Source: JAPOXR01 sp965214695 (GTDB lineage: Bacteria > Pseudomonadota > Alphaproteobacteria > Rhodobacterales > Rhodobacteraceae). Taken from it: DNA of 64,000 bases. Shown here in pieces: positions 34,299 through 43,564 of the stretch. The notes beneath the pieces are model-generated. The model was not told where the DNA came from. It did not search any database and saw nothing but the letters and a program-made list of their open reading frames with translations. The position numbers and the translations under genes are program-made. The stretch spans positions 1,798,001 to 1,862,000 of the forward strand of contig OZ243967.1 of the NCBI GenBank assembly GCA_965214695.1. The letters run 5' to 3'. The first letter of the stretch is position 1. Each line of letters opens with the position of its first letter.

Positions 34299-34650
34299 CT
34301 CAACTCCTTTCCTCGCCGGCTCAATCAGTAGAACCGGACGAAATGGTGGTAAATTCGGGTCTCCCCGAACGCTGAATTGCCGTCAAACATGCCGACAAGT
34401 CAAGTCTACGGGAAGATTTGTGTTCAAAACCTGGACAGCCGACCCCCTCCGACCGGCCCCCGCAAGGCCGGAACCGGCAACGATTTCACGATGCGGCATC
34501 ATCGCCAGCACCGCTGCCGAACTCAGGAGCGAGGGAATTCCAAACCCGAACCTCCGGCAGCGCTTGCCTGACTGGCGACGGCAACGCCGCTGCCCCGCAT
34601 GGCCGGAGCCCGCTGGGCGGCCCTCTTGCCATTCCCGCAACTGTGGCGGG
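34299..34650. other. Intergenic region upstream of the ABC operon
   Basis: About 350 bp between the substrate-binding-protein gene and the D-threonine-aldolase-like gene, both on the minus strand. It should contain the operon promoter; the AT-richer part at 34330-34440 is the likely place, but no convincing -35/-10 pair or operator could be picked by eye. No gene is visible. Confidence 0.45.
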
Positions 34651-35766
34651 TCACAGGCTGATCTCGCGATCCCTTGCCGTTACCGGCCATCGCTCACGGG
34701 CCCTGCCGTCTCTGACCACCCAGGCATAGGCGTGCAGGGCCACTGTCGGACAGACATGCCCGGGAATCGCCAGGAGGGCGTCGCCAGGCCGAAGGCTCGC
34801 CGCCCTTGCCGTCTCGATTACCAGATGTTCCTCGTTCTGCAGGACCGTCCTGGCGTCGGGGATGCCTGGAAACCGCAACCGCCGGCCAGCCGGCGGGTCG
34901 GCGGCGCAAGCCTTGTGGCCGAGATCGAAGGTGACCCGGTTCGGTGACGGCCTGCTGACAACCCGGGTCAGGACCAGTGCCGCCGGCACGAATTGCAGAT
35001 CGGGAAACTGCCGCTGGTAGCCATCATCGTGCAGGACCGAGGTGCCGGGGCTCAATTCCAGACCCGGGTCGTCCTTGCCGGCAAGGATGGCAAAGGTGCC
35101 GGTGCCACCGGCAATGACCGCCGGCACGGTGAGCGAGGAGGCCTCGAGATCATTCCGGAACGCCTGCACCACCTTCCAGCATTCATCGACGGCGACCTTC
35201 CGCTCCTCGAGCCCGGTCTGGTGAATCTGGCCATCATAGACATGCAGACCCGCAGCCCGGAGATTGCCGGCCCGCTCGATCTCCTCGTAGAGAGCACGGG
35301 CATCGGGGCCTGGCACCAAGCCGCTTCTGCCGAGCCCGGTGTCGATGTCCAGGAACACGTCGATCCCAATTCCTGCCGCTGCCATCGCCGCATCGAGCGC
35401 CCGAACCGGCTCCGGATGATCAGCGGCAACGGCAAGCCGCACCTGCGGATAGCGCTGCCGGAAGCGCACCGCCCGCCCGATATTGGGCCCGACCGGGTTA
35501 TAGGCAAGAAACACGTCCCTGGCACCGCCGACCGCCAGCATCTCCGCCTCGGCGAAGGTCGCGCATTTGTGCCTGACGATGCCCATACCAACCTGCATCC
35601 GGACAATGTCGAGCATTTTGTGGGTCTTGCAATGCGGCCGCAATCGCCGGGCCTCGCCCGCAAGGGCCAGCATGTAGGCGATGTTCTGGCTCAGGATCTC
35701 CTCGAAGACCACCAATCCCGGCGAGAGAATGTCATCCAGGTTGTCGATTGTGTAGAGCGGATCCAT
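34651..35766 (-). CDS. D-threonine aldolase-like PLP enzyme (DSD1 family)
   Basis: A 371-residue fold-type III PLP enzyme related to D-threonine aldolase and D-serine dehydratase. The PLP lysine is in RPHCKTHK (Lys47), the phosphate-binding and TIM-barrel strands include FLDIDTGLGRSG, GLHVYDGQIHQTG and VIAGGTGTFA, and the C-terminal beta domain has the metal-binding pair in IPGHVCPTV. It would cleave D-3-hydroxy amino acids to glycine and an aldehyde or dehydrate D-serine. It may be co-transcribed with the ABC importer downstream, which could bring in D-amino-acid-containing peptides; this link is inference. Confidence 0.88.
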   Translation of the reverse strand: MDPLYTIDNLDDILSPGLVVFEEILSQNIAYMLALAGEARRLRPHCKTHKMLDIVRMQVGMGIVRHKCATFAEAEMLAVGGARDVFLAYNPVGPNIGRAVRFRQRYPQVRLAVAADHPEPVRALDAAMAAAGIGIDVFLDIDTGLGRSGLVPGPDARALYEEIERAGNLRAAGLHVYDGQIHQTGLEERKVAVDECWKVVQAFRNDLEASSLTVPAVIAGGTGTFAILAGKDDPGLELSPGTSVLHDDGYQRQFPDLQFVPAALVLTRVVSRPSPNRVTFDLGHKACAADPPAGRRLRFPGIPDARTVLQNEEHLVIETARAASLRPGDALLAIPGHVCPTVALHAYAWVVRDGRARERWPVTARDREISL

Positions 35767-35935
35767 GGTGACTTTCAGTGACCTCCGGTCCGTTTGAATT
35801 CATGCGCCGTGCGCCGGTCCGGCCATGGTCTGGCTGCAATCCGGTCTGACCGCCCCGTTGCATTGCGACAGCACATGCATTCCCGCTGCCGAACCCGGCA
35901 TCGCCTGTCGCCATGGTCGTGACGGGATTGCCCGA

Positions 35936-36811
35936 TCATTCCTCCGGCCCGTGGCAATTGCGTATCCGCTCCATGGCGATCGCGACATAGTCGGCGGAGG
36001 TGTCATAGCCGACGAAGTTCCGACCCGACCCGACCGCCGCGACCGCCGCCGAGCCCGAACCCATGAACGGGTCCAGAACCAGGTCATCGGAGAATGTATA
36101 GAGTTCGATCAGTCGCCTCGGCAACTCGACCGGAAACGGTGCCGGATGCTTCACGCGCCTCGCCGATTCAGCCGCAAACGTCCAGATGCTCTTGGTGCAT
36201 TCCAGGAAGTCATCCCTGGTGATGGTGGCATCCCCGTTCCGTGACGGGCGTTTGAACCTCCCTTTGGAAAACACCAGGATGTATTCATGGATGTCGCGGA
36301 GCACCGGGTTTGACGGGCTTCGCCAGCTTCCCCACGCACAGGATGGCCCGGAACTAGCCGACTTGTCCCAGATGATTTCGCCTCGCATCAGAAACCCGAT
36401 ATCGGCCATCTGGCCGGTGATCATCGAGTTCAGCGGGATATAGGGCTTGCGGCCAAGATTGGCGATGTTGATGCAGGCTCGCCCGCCTGGCGCCAGCACC
36501 CTGAACACTTCCTCCCATACCGACCGGAGCAACTCCAGATACTCGTCCTGGCTCAGATCATCGTCATAATCCTTGCCGACATTGTACGGCGGGGAGGTGA
36601 CCATGAGATGTACGCTGTTGGACGCCAACTCATGCATGTCGGCGCTGGAGTGATTGTGAATGACATTGATGTTCTCGGAGCTGTTTTTCGCCTCCTCCCC
36701 GTCCATTTCGGGCTCCGCCCCGGCGGCATAGATCTTGCGGTTGTAGAAACCGCTCGAATCATGCCCGGTCCGAGAGGAGGTGCCAAAACTCTGCATCTTG
36801 GTCTTGCTCAT
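35936..36811 (-). CDS. Orphan site-specific DNA methyltransferase (beta-class amino-methyltransferase)
   Basis: A 291-residue SAM-dependent DNA methyltransferase. Motif order is IV then I: VTSPPYNVGKDYDDD with SPPY at 73-76, and near the C-terminus DPFMGSGSAAVAA for SAM binding. This order defines the beta class (N4-cytosine or N6-adenine). SPPY, rather than DPPY, favours N4-cytosine. MRGEIIWDKSASSG, CAWGSW and LRDIHEYILVFSKG are strongly conserved in this family. The ATG at 36811 gives the normal length. No restriction endonuclease gene lies beside it, so it is solitary and may have an epigenetic role. Confidence 0.88.
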   Translation of the reverse strand: MSKTKMQSFGTSSRTGHDSSGFYNRKIYAAGAEPEMDGEEAKNSSENINVIHNHSSADMHELASNSVHLMVTSPPYNVGKDYDDDLSQDEYLELLRSVWEEVFRVLAPGGRACINIANLGRKPYIPLNSMITGQMADIGFLMRGEIIWDKSASSGPSCAWGSWRSPSNPVLRDIHEYILVFSKGRFKRPSRNGDATITRDDFLECTKSIWTFAAESARRVKHPAPFPVELPRRLIELYTFSDDLVLDPFMGSGSAAVAAVGSGRNFVGYDTSADYVAIAMERIRNCHGPEE

Positions 36812-37239
36812 TGATTCGCCTGCCTCGTCGCTGGCCTGTCTTGCCGGCAACCGGGACGTCGCCCCCGGTGGACGGAAATGATCCGGGCACGGGTCATCCG
36901 GCCGTTGTCGAACCGTATCATTCCACGCCGGATTGCCAAGCCATCCGGCACAATGGCCGTCCGACCCTCCGGTCTTGCCGACAGCCCGGCCCGAACGGGA
37001 CATGCCGGCAGTTCAGCAGGATGGGCCACGGCGCCAACCCGCCTGCATCCACCGGCCTCACAAATGCTGCCTGGAAGGGTGTCGTGAAACCGGCTGGCCG
37101 ATGCGCAGCGCGTGGAGCCGGCGTGCATTCGAGGCTGAGCCCGCGGCGTCGAATGTGCCACTATATGCATATATGAACGAAAACCGGTTAAAACTCATCA
37201 CATTTTCCCCGATCATGCGTTGCTTTTATCGGAAATTGC
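36812..37239. other. Divergent intergenic region between methyltransferase and DeoR regulator
   Basis: About 430 bp. The end near the regulator is AT-rich and contains the 12-bp palindrome TATATGCATATA (37162-37173) followed by ATGAACGAAAACCGG, whose reverse (TTTTCGTTCAT) resembles a half-site of GlpR/DeoR-type operators. That could be an autoregulatory site of the regulator at 37240. The rest (36812-37150) holds no recognisable gene. Confidence 0.5.
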
Positions 37240-38094
37240 GTGCAAAAGCGTGGCATGGTCGAGAAGAACGCTCAAAACGACGACACGACCCACCGGGCAG
37301 TTGAAATCCTTGAACTCCTGCACAGGCTGGGTGGGTCGGCCCGGACCACGGACTTGGCCGACGCGCTGGGCGTGTCCCGGGAGACTGTCCGCAGGACCGT
37401 CAAGAAGCTGTCGAAAAGGAAGATCGTGGCCCGGGTCCATGGCGGGGTGTTCCTGACCGGCGATGTCGCGGTACCGGGCTTCTTCCGGCGAATTGGCGAA
37501 CAGCCGCGCGAGAAGAAGCGGATCGCCAGGGCGGCGGCATCGCTGGTCGGCGATGGCAGTTCGCTGTTCCTGGATGTCGGCTCGACGGCGAATTTCGTCG
37601 CCGATGCGCTGACCGACCGGTCGGGGCTGCATGTCGTGACCAACTCGGTCAATGTCGCCAAGTCGCTGATGCAGCACAATGGCAACCGCGTTCATTTTGC
37701 CGGCGGCGAGTTGCAGATGGACAAGTGCGGGACCTTCGGGCGCGAGACGCTGGACTTCATCGACCGGTTCTATTTCGACATTGCCATTCTTGGTGCCGAT
37801 GCCTTCGATATCGAGCATGGGTTCCTGCTACGGGATCCCGACGAGGCTGAAATCGCCAACAGGGTTGTCCGCAGGACCCGAAAGACCATGTTCGTCGTTG
37901 ACCAGACGAAGTTTTCCCAGACCGCACCGATGATTACCGGTGGCCCGGGAAGCATCGATGTCCTGGTTACCGACTCTCCCCTGCCTCCGGTCATTTCCGA
38001 CGCGCTGGCGCGCTGGGGGACGGAGGTAATCGTGGCGCCAGACGGCAGGCCCGTCGATCAGGTGGACAGCAAGGCATTGCTCGCCGAGGCCTGA
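37240..38094 (+). CDS. DeoR/GlpR family transcriptional regulator
   Basis: A 284-residue repressor-type regulator. The N-terminal winged helix is GSARTTDLADALGVSRETVRRTVKKLSKR (about 32-60), followed by the linker VARVHGGV that marks the DeoR family. The C-terminal sugar-phosphate sensor domain has DVGSTANFVADAL, VVTNSVNVAKSL, HFAGGELQ and AILGADAFDIEHG, the conserved effector-binding pattern. The GTG start at 37240 has a GGAAA ribosome site; ATG 37255 is an alternative. It lies 26 bp upstream of the Na/Pi cotransporter gene, so both may be co-transcribed. The effector is unknown. Confidence 0.88.
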   Translation: MQKRGMVEKNAQNDDTTHRAVEILELLHRLGGSARTTDLADALGVSRETVRRTVKKLSKRKIVARVHGGVFLTGDVAVPGFFRRIGEQPREKKRIARAAASLVGDGSSLFLDVGSTANFVADALTDRSGLHVVTNSVNVAKSLMQHNGNRVHFAGGELQMDKCGTFGRETLDFIDRFYFDIAILGADAFDIEHGFLLRDPDEAEIANRVVRRTRKTMFVVDQTKFSQTAPMITGGPGSIDVLVTDSPLPPVISDALARWGTEVIVAPDGRPVDQVDSKALLAEA

Positions 38095-38120
38095 GGCCTC
38101 AACAGCCCGGCTCTGCAGAC

Positions 38121-39812
38121 ATGGCAACGATCGTCTTCACAATCAACCTGGCTGGTGCGGTCATGCTGCTGCTGTTCGGGGTGCATGTCGTCCGCAGCGG
38201 GATCGAGCGCCTGGCCGGGTCGTCATTTCAGCGTCTTGCCCACCGGAACCGCAAGAATCTTGTCCTGGCTGCCGGCATCGGCACCCTGCTGGCGATCGCG
38301 TTGCAGAGCTCCACGGCGGCGGCCCTGCTGACGGCGGCGTTCATGCATGCAGGCTATATCGGGTTGGCCAGCGGCGTTGCCATGGTCCTTGGCGCCGATT
38401 TCGGCTCGGCACTCGTCGTCCAGGTGTTGTCATTCCAGCTTGACTGGCTCATCCCCGTACTTCTGGTCATTGGCGGCTGGTGCTATCTCGGAGACAACTC
38501 TCCTCGCCGAAGACATGCCGGATGGGTCATCGTCGGCATCGCGCTGATTCTCATTTCCCTTCGACTGATCGGCGAGGCAGCAGAACCGGTTCGCCAGGCA
38601 AGCTTCATGCCGGCGCTCGCCTCCTACCTGGAGGCCGATTTCGTCACCGCCTTCCTCGCCGGTGCGGTCATTGCCTTCGTCATGCATTCGAGCGTCGGGG
38701 CCATCCTCCTCTTCGTCACTTTCGTCAATGTCGGGGTGCTACCGGTTACGGCCGGCATCTCGCTGGTCCTGGGGGCAAATATCGGCGGTGCGCTGATTGC
38801 CGTCTGGCTGTCTCGCCGGATGGAGGCGCCGGTGCGGCGGATACCGTTCTGCAACCTGATCCTGAGAGGCACGGCGGCAATCGCCGCGCTTCCGGCAGTC
38901 CACCTGCTGCCGGCGCTGTCTTTTCTCGAATCGGGCGAATCCGGACAGGCTCTTGTCCATGTCCATCTTCTCTTCAACGCTGCGCTGGTGGTCATTTTCC
39001 TTCCTTTTGTCGGATTCATGGAAGGATCAATGTTGAGGGCGCTGGCGCGGATGCTTCCCGAAGAGACCGGATACCGGAACTACTCGGCCCTGCAGAGCGG
39101 ACGCGGGCTCGAGGATGAGTTGTCCGACTCGCCCAAGACGGCATTACGGACACTGACCCGGGAGGTTCTCCATTTGGGGCACCAGGTGGAGATCATCCTG
39201 AGCCCGGCGATGGACATCTACCAGGGCCTCGATGCCGAGCAGGTTGACGGGTTGCGCAGGCTGGACCGGGAAATTGGTGATGCCCTCGTCGATATCCGCC
39301 GGTTTGCCGCATCATTGCAAAGATCATGCTCGAAGAAGGAGGACATTCGCCGGGCGCGCGAACTGGCCGACCTGTCATTCAACTTCCGGTCCACGAGCGA
39401 CATCGTCGTCAACAGGATGCTGGAGCTGGCCGAACACAAGGACCGCCTCAAGGTGGAGTTTTCCAACAAGGGCTGGGACGAGCTTGTCGATATCCATGCA
39501 AGGGTGCTGGCAAACCTGTCGCTGACCCTGGACATTCTGCTATCGGACGATGTCGAATGTGCACGGCAACTGGTGATCGAAAAGGCATCGCTGAATGCAC
39601 GGGAACGGAAGAGCCGCAAGCGGCATCAGAAGCGACTGCGAGACGGCGAGGAAGTCAGCTTTGAAAGCAGCGACATTCATCTCGACACGCTCAGCGCCCT
39701 CAAAGACATGAACTCGCGGATTTCGGCCTTCGCCTACTCGGTGCTCGACCGCAATGGCATGCTGCTCGAATCAAGGCTGATCGACCAACTCGACGACGGT
39801 CAACCGGCCTGA
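38121..39812 (+). CDS. Na/Pi cotransporter family protein
   Basis: A 563-residue inner-membrane phosphate transporter of the NptA/YjbB type. Each half of the transport domain has the signature QSS-like motif: ALQSSTAAALLTAAF (about 54-68) and VMHSSVGAILLF (about 193-204). Around ten helices precede a cytoplasmic C-terminal PhoU-like domain of about 200 residues rich in charged helices (VEIILSPAMDIYQGLDAEQVD and EERKSRK-type repeats). It would take up, or in some members export, phosphate with sodium. Together with the phosphonate genes at 42-47 kb it suggests phosphorus handling in this part of the chromosome. Confidence 0.9.
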   Translation: MATIVFTINLAGAVMLLLFGVHVVRSGIERLAGSSFQRLAHRNRKNLVLAAGIGTLLAIALQSSTAAALLTAAFMHAGYIGLASGVAMVLGADFGSALVVQVLSFQLDWLIPVLLVIGGWCYLGDNSPRRRHAGWVIVGIALILISLRLIGEAAEPVRQASFMPALASYLEADFVTAFLAGAVIAFVMHSSVGAILLFVTFVNVGVLPVTAGISLVLGANIGGALIAVWLSRRMEAPVRRIPFCNLILRGTAAIAALPAVHLLPALSFLESGESGQALVHVHLLFNAALVVIFLPFVGFMEGSMLRALARMLPEETGYRNYSALQSGRGLEDELSDSPKTALRTLTREVLHLGHQVEIILSPAMDIYQGLDAEQVDGLRRLDREIGDALVDIRRFAASLQRSCSKKEDIRRARELADLSFNFRSTSDIVVNRMLELAEHKDRLKVEFSNKGWDELVDIHARVLANLSLTLDILLSDDVECARQLVIEKASLNARERKSRKRHQKRLRDGEEVSFESSDIHLDTLSALKDMNSRISAFAYSVLDRNGMLLESRLIDQLDDGQPA

Positions 39813-40040
39813 TCCCCCCTGCGGCGCACGACCAGCACCCACACTGATCAACCCCGGTGGTCCGCCGGATTTCGAGGTCAAGACACCCTACATCCCTTCA
39901 TTTTTTCGACTGCATACAGGCGTTTGCGATGCCCGGAATATTCGAATGTCCGTAACCGCTGAATTCAACGCAATGGACGCCGCTCAACAGCCCTCGGTCC
40001 ACTCTCGTCCTGGATGTCGCTGGGCAGGTTGGGCCGACAA

Positions 40041-41888
40041 TCATCCGCTGTCGAAGCCGAACCCCATCTGCCGGGCGGATTTTCGGAACGACTGCTCCGA
40101 CGCGGCTTTGACAATGATCCTGTTTTCGCCGGCGGGCGAGGCGAATTTCGCGATCTTCCTGTCGGACAGGAGCTTCCTGGCCGTGTCCTCGCTGTCACAT
40201 TCAAACAGGATTCCGGTTCCGGCAGGTCGGATCGCCCTTGCATTTGACTCGATACCCACCAGGAATCCCTCGACCCGCTCCGGTAGCGGTTGCTCATCCC
40301 GGGCGGACAGGAATTCCCTGAGGGAATCGGTGTCCATGCCCGTCTCGGCCGACACCAGGGTCTTTTCCGTGCTGAGGCGCCAAACGGAATTCGGTTCTTC
40401 CTCGTCCGCAAAGCAGCGTAGAAGAGCCCGTTCTTCATGATCCAGGCGGCCGCTCCGCACGACGATCCGCAGATCCGGATAAACCGAAAGGGGTGTCGAT
40501 GTCTCGGGGATTTCGGGCTTGTATTCGTCTGTGAGGCCAAGACAGTAGGCGCCAAGCGAGGTCAGGCGAAAATATCTCAGCCCGTCATAACGACTCAGGA
40601 AGCTGCCTTCGAAGTTTCCCGTTGATTCCCAGGGCTTCGGTCGCGCGTGCTCCGGCGGGACAAATGCGACATCGATCATCCCCAGTGTCGCAGCATACTC
40701 GAACAGCACGCATAGCAGGTACCTGTCCTGCAATACGCTCCAGCTCAGGCTGAATTCGTACTCCAGTGCCCCGTATTGCGCGTTGTTGACGTAGAGCGTC
40801 CACGGTGCTCTCGACACCTCGAAGCGAAGATCCGTGGCAACCATGAACCTGGTAAGGTCATCAATGGCGACAACCCCCCGGGCAGGGCATTGAACAAGCG
40901 CATCCCGGATGGCCTGGCGGCGCGGCTCGGTCGCGGTCATGGCTGCCTTTCCCCGCCCGCGTGTCTGCCCCTTGATCGACTCTATTCTCGAGAACTCGTC
41001 AATGATCCTGGATGAAAGCCAGCGTTTCCAGATCTGCTTGAGCGTCTCGTGCGGTGGCGTCGACAATGCCTTGCGTCCGGCCGGTGTGAGCTTGAGCCGG
41101 GATCCATCCTGCCGTGCGAGCCGCCCGGCCTGGACCAGAATCGGCCAGGCGAAGGCCTGGATCGGACCGGTTTCGGCTTCCCATTTGGTCGACACGTAGA
41201 AATCACCGCCATCGAGCACCCCCGCAATCCGTCTCATGGTCGCCGCCGATGGGCGTTGCGTTGAGGCGCTGACCGAAATCCTGCCTTCATCGATCAGGGT
41301 CAGCACGGCAAGCAGGTTCGCCCTTGCCGCCGCCTCCATGTTGCATCGCTCGATCGGCGCGGCAGGATTGGTGACCACCTTTACGACTTTGCCCGAGGCG
41401 TAATCATAGCCGTAGGATTCCAGCTTCACGGTCGAAGGAATTTCGGTCGCAAATGGCAGTTCTGTCGGTTTTGGCGCCGGAACGAAGCCTTGCAGCAACC
41501 GCTGGAGATCACCGGGGACCCATGCCTGCCGTCCGTATCGTTCACCCATATGCAGGAACAGTTCGAGCCTGGTCGCCGGTCTTCGGCTACTGTTCCACGG
41601 TTCGGTGTTCTTGCGGAACGGCGCTTTGCCGTGTTTGGCGACAAATTTCCCGACATCAAGATATCCCAGTGGATCGTGAACGGCTTCCTGCACGACCAGT
41701 TTCTCGTGTTTTGAAAGACTCCCCCATACGCCCTGCAGGTTGTCCAGAAAGATGTCGGCGATTGCATCGACGATCTCGCCCTTGCGGGTGGGCCTCGATC
41801 CTCCCCTGGCTACGAGCACATCGTAGATGGCTTTCAACATGTCGACATTATTCATCTCAAGCGCGTCAAGCAGTGTCTCCGGTTGCAC
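40041..41888 (-). CDS. Large uncharacterised protein resembling helicase-associated (XPB/Ssl2-like) proteins
   Basis: A 615-residue soluble protein with no Walker motifs or catalytic signature. The first 50 residues (TLLDALEMNNVDMLKAIYDVL and RPTRKGEIVDAIADIFL) look like a SAP/HeH-type nucleic-acid-binding fold. Winged-helix-like segments follow, including LARQDGSRLKLTPAGRKALS and RYFRLTSLGAYCLGL. The C-terminal part, with LSARDEQPLPERVEGFLVGI, FECDSEDTARKLLSDRKIAKF and ASEQSFRKSARQMGFGFD, is reminiscent of the Helicase_C_3/XPB-Ssl2-type domain found in helicase-associated proteins. No helicase gene adjoins it. The function is unknown; DNA binding is the best guess. It is convergent with the Na/Pi gene and is flanked by gene-poor DNA. 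Confidence 0.6.
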   Translation of the reverse strand: MQPETLLDALEMNNVDMLKAIYDVLVARGGSRPTRKGEIVDAIADIFLDNLQGVWGSLSKHEKLVVQEAVHDPLGYLDVGKFVAKHGKAPFRKNTEPWNSSRRPATRLELFLHMGERYGRQAWVPGDLQRLLQGFVPAPKPTELPFATEIPSTVKLESYGYDYASGKVVKVVTNPAAPIERCNMEAAARANLLAVLTLIDEGRISVSASTQRPSAATMRRIAGVLDGGDFYVSTKWEAETGPIQAFAWPILVQAGRLARQDGSRLKLTPAGRKALSTPPHETLKQIWKRWLSSRIIDEFSRIESIKGQTRGRGKAAMTATEPRRQAIRDALVQCPARGVVAIDDLTRFMVATDLRFEVSRAPWTLYVNNAQYGALEYEFSLSWSVLQDRYLLCVLFEYAATLGMIDVAFVPPEHARPKPWESTGNFEGSFLSRYDGLRYFRLTSLGAYCLGLTDEYKPEIPETSTPLSVYPDLRIVVRSGRLDHEERALLRCFADEEEPNSVWRLSTEKTLVSAETGMDTDSLREFLSARDEQPLPERVEGFLVGIESNARAIRPAGTGILFECDSEDTARKLLSDRKIAKFASPAGENRIIVKAASEQSFRKSARQMGFGFDSG

Positions 41889-42194
41889 GTCAAACTCCCA
41901 TCAGGTTTCCTCGCTGCCGGAACCATCGGGCGGCACACCCGAAGGTGGCCAACAAACATGATCCCGGAAGGGCATCGATACGCCACGAAATACCGTCACG
42001 GTCTACGGATGTCAGGAGTTTTCGGGGGACCCGGAATATTCAGTGCCGGTATCCGTTTGATTCCCGATCGACGGATCATTCCCTGGAATTGGTATCGGCA
42101 GGGTCTCCCCGGCCTTGCCCGCCACGGGGGCGGCGCTGGCAGCGGCTGGAACAGGAGGCCCCGGTCAAGCCACGACGACATCCGGGATTTGCTC
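41889..42194. other. Intergenic region without a recognised gene
   Basis: About 305 bp between the start of the 615-residue protein's gene and the 3' end of the pbfA-like gene. It would hold the promoter for the former. A 134-codon plus-strand frame starting at 41883 overlaps the neighbouring gene antisense and has no recognisable content. Confidence 0.45.
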
Positions 42195-43550
42195 TCAGTC
42201 CTTGCCCTGTTCGACCTTGGTGATGACTTCGGCGAGGATGTCCAGCGCTGCTTCCAGCTGGTCTTGCCTGATGGTCAATGGCGGTGACAGCGTCAGCACC
42301 GAACCCATCGAGATCTTGAAGCTCAGCCCGCGGTCGAGGCAGCCATAGAGGATCTTCTCGGCGAGGCTGGTGGCGGGGACACGCGACTGGCAATCCTCGA
42401 CGATGTCGACGCCCAGCAGCAACCCGCGGCCGCGAATGTCGCCGATAATGCTGCTGGCGGCGGCCAGCTGCGCCAGCCGGTCCATGGCCAGCTCGCCCAA
42501 TCTGGCCGCCCTTTCGACCAGGCGCTCCTCCTCGATGATGTCGATGGTGGTGAGGGCGGCCATGGCGGTGACCGGGTTCTTCTCATGGGTATAGTGCCCG
42601 ATGGCATAATCGCCGCAGACATCAAGCTCGCACCGGGCGATGACCGCCGAGATCGGCAGGATGCCGCCGCCCAGCGCCTTGCCGAGTACGACGATATCCG
42701 GCACCACATCCTCGTGCTCAAAGGCAAAGAACCGGCCGGTTTTGCCCAGGCCGGCGGGAATTTCATCAAAGATCAGCAATGCGCCGAACTCGGTGCAGGC
42801 CTCACGGACTCGCTTCCAGAACCCTTCGGGTGCGACATAGGGGATGGCGCGCATCGGCTCGGCGATGACCGCGGCCACGTCGCCCTCCCGCTCCAGCACG
42901 TAACGCAGCATGTCGGCGCAGGCCAGGCCACAGGATTCGGGCCCGGCATGGCCGTAGGGGCAGCGATAGCAGGCGAAGGGGGCGACATGTTCGGCGCCGG
43001 GCAGCAAGGGTCCAGCGATTCCGGAGCGGAAGGTTGCTTCGCCGCCGACCGACGAGGCGCCAAAGCCGGCACCGTGAAAGGAATCCCAGAAGGAGACGGT
43101 CTTGAACCGCCCGGTGGCGGCGCGGGCGATCCTGATGGCGATCTCGATGGCGTCCGAACCGCCGGTGGCAAACAGGCATTTGCCGAGCGGGTCCGGCGCC
43201 AGCCCAGCCAGCCTTTCGGCCAACTGCACCGCCGGTTCGTTGGTATATCGCCGGGGCGAGAATGGCAGGGTTGTCAGCTGGTCGGCAATCGCCTGCACCA
43301 GCCTCGGATGGCCGTAGCCAATATGGTGGACGGAATTGCCGTGGAAATCCATGACGCGGCGGCCATCGGAATCATGGAGCCAGATTCCCTCCGCCTGCAC
43401 CACCGTCCCGGCACAGGGTGTCGACAGGCTCTGATGCATGAATACCGCCGCATCTCGCTCGAGAAGCTCGCGGGAGCCCTGCCCGCCCGAGGCCTGCTGC
43501 CATGCGTGGCGGGCAGCGGATGTGTTGGATTCGCCCTCCGGATGGCTCAC
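42195..43550 (-). CDS. Class III aminotransferase-fold enzyme, likely (R)-1-hydroxy-2-aminoethylphosphonate ammonia-lyase
   Basis: A 451-residue PLP enzyme of the class III aminotransferase fold, last gene of the aminoethylphosphonate operon. The PLP lysine is in VVLGKALGGGILP, the cofactor Asp in LLIFDEIPAGLGKTG, and the N-terminal glycine loop in FATGGSDAIEIA. In known phosphonate clusters an enzyme of this fold (PbfA) converts (R)-1-hydroxy-2-aminoethylphosphonate to phosphonoacetaldehyde by eliminating ammonia, feeding PhnY and PhnA. The operon position right after phnY supports that reading. An ordinary 4-aminobutyrate-type aminotransferase cannot be excluded from sequence alone. The start is GTG 43550, 14 bp after the phnY stop. 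Confidence 0.75.
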   Translation of the reverse strand: MSHPEGESNTSAARHAWQQASGGQGSRELLERDAAVFMHQSLSTPCAGTVVQAEGIWLHDSDGRRVMDFHGNSVHHIGYGHPRLVQAIADQLTTLPFSPRRYTNEPAVQLAERLAGLAPDPLGKCLFATGGSDAIEIAIRIARAATGRFKTVSFWDSFHGAGFGASSVGGEATFRSGIAGPLLPGAEHVAPFACYRCPYGHAGPESCGLACADMLRYVLEREGDVAAVIAEPMRAIPYVAPEGFWKRVREACTEFGALLIFDEIPAGLGKTGRFFAFEHEDVVPDIVVLGKALGGGILPISAVIARCELDVCGDYAIGHYTHEKNPVTAMAALTTIDIIEEERLVERAARLGELAMDRLAQLAAASSIIGDIRGRGLLLGVDIVEDCQSRVPATSLAEKILYGCLDRGLSFKISMGSVLTLSPPLTIRQDQLEAALDILAEVITKVEQGKD

Positions 43551-43564
43551 TGTCGTCTGCCAGG

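Noticed and set aside
35936..36811. A restriction-modification system around the methyltransferase
   Set aside because: Neither neighbour resembles an endonuclease or specificity subunit.
37162..37173. TATATGCATATA as a defined operator
   Set aside because: A 12-bp AT palindrome can arise by chance; only the combination with a GlpR-like half-site is suggestive, so it is noted under the intergenic region and not as a separate site.
40041..41888. Calling the 615-residue protein a helicase
   Set aside because: No Walker A, DEAD/DEAH or other helicase core motif is present.
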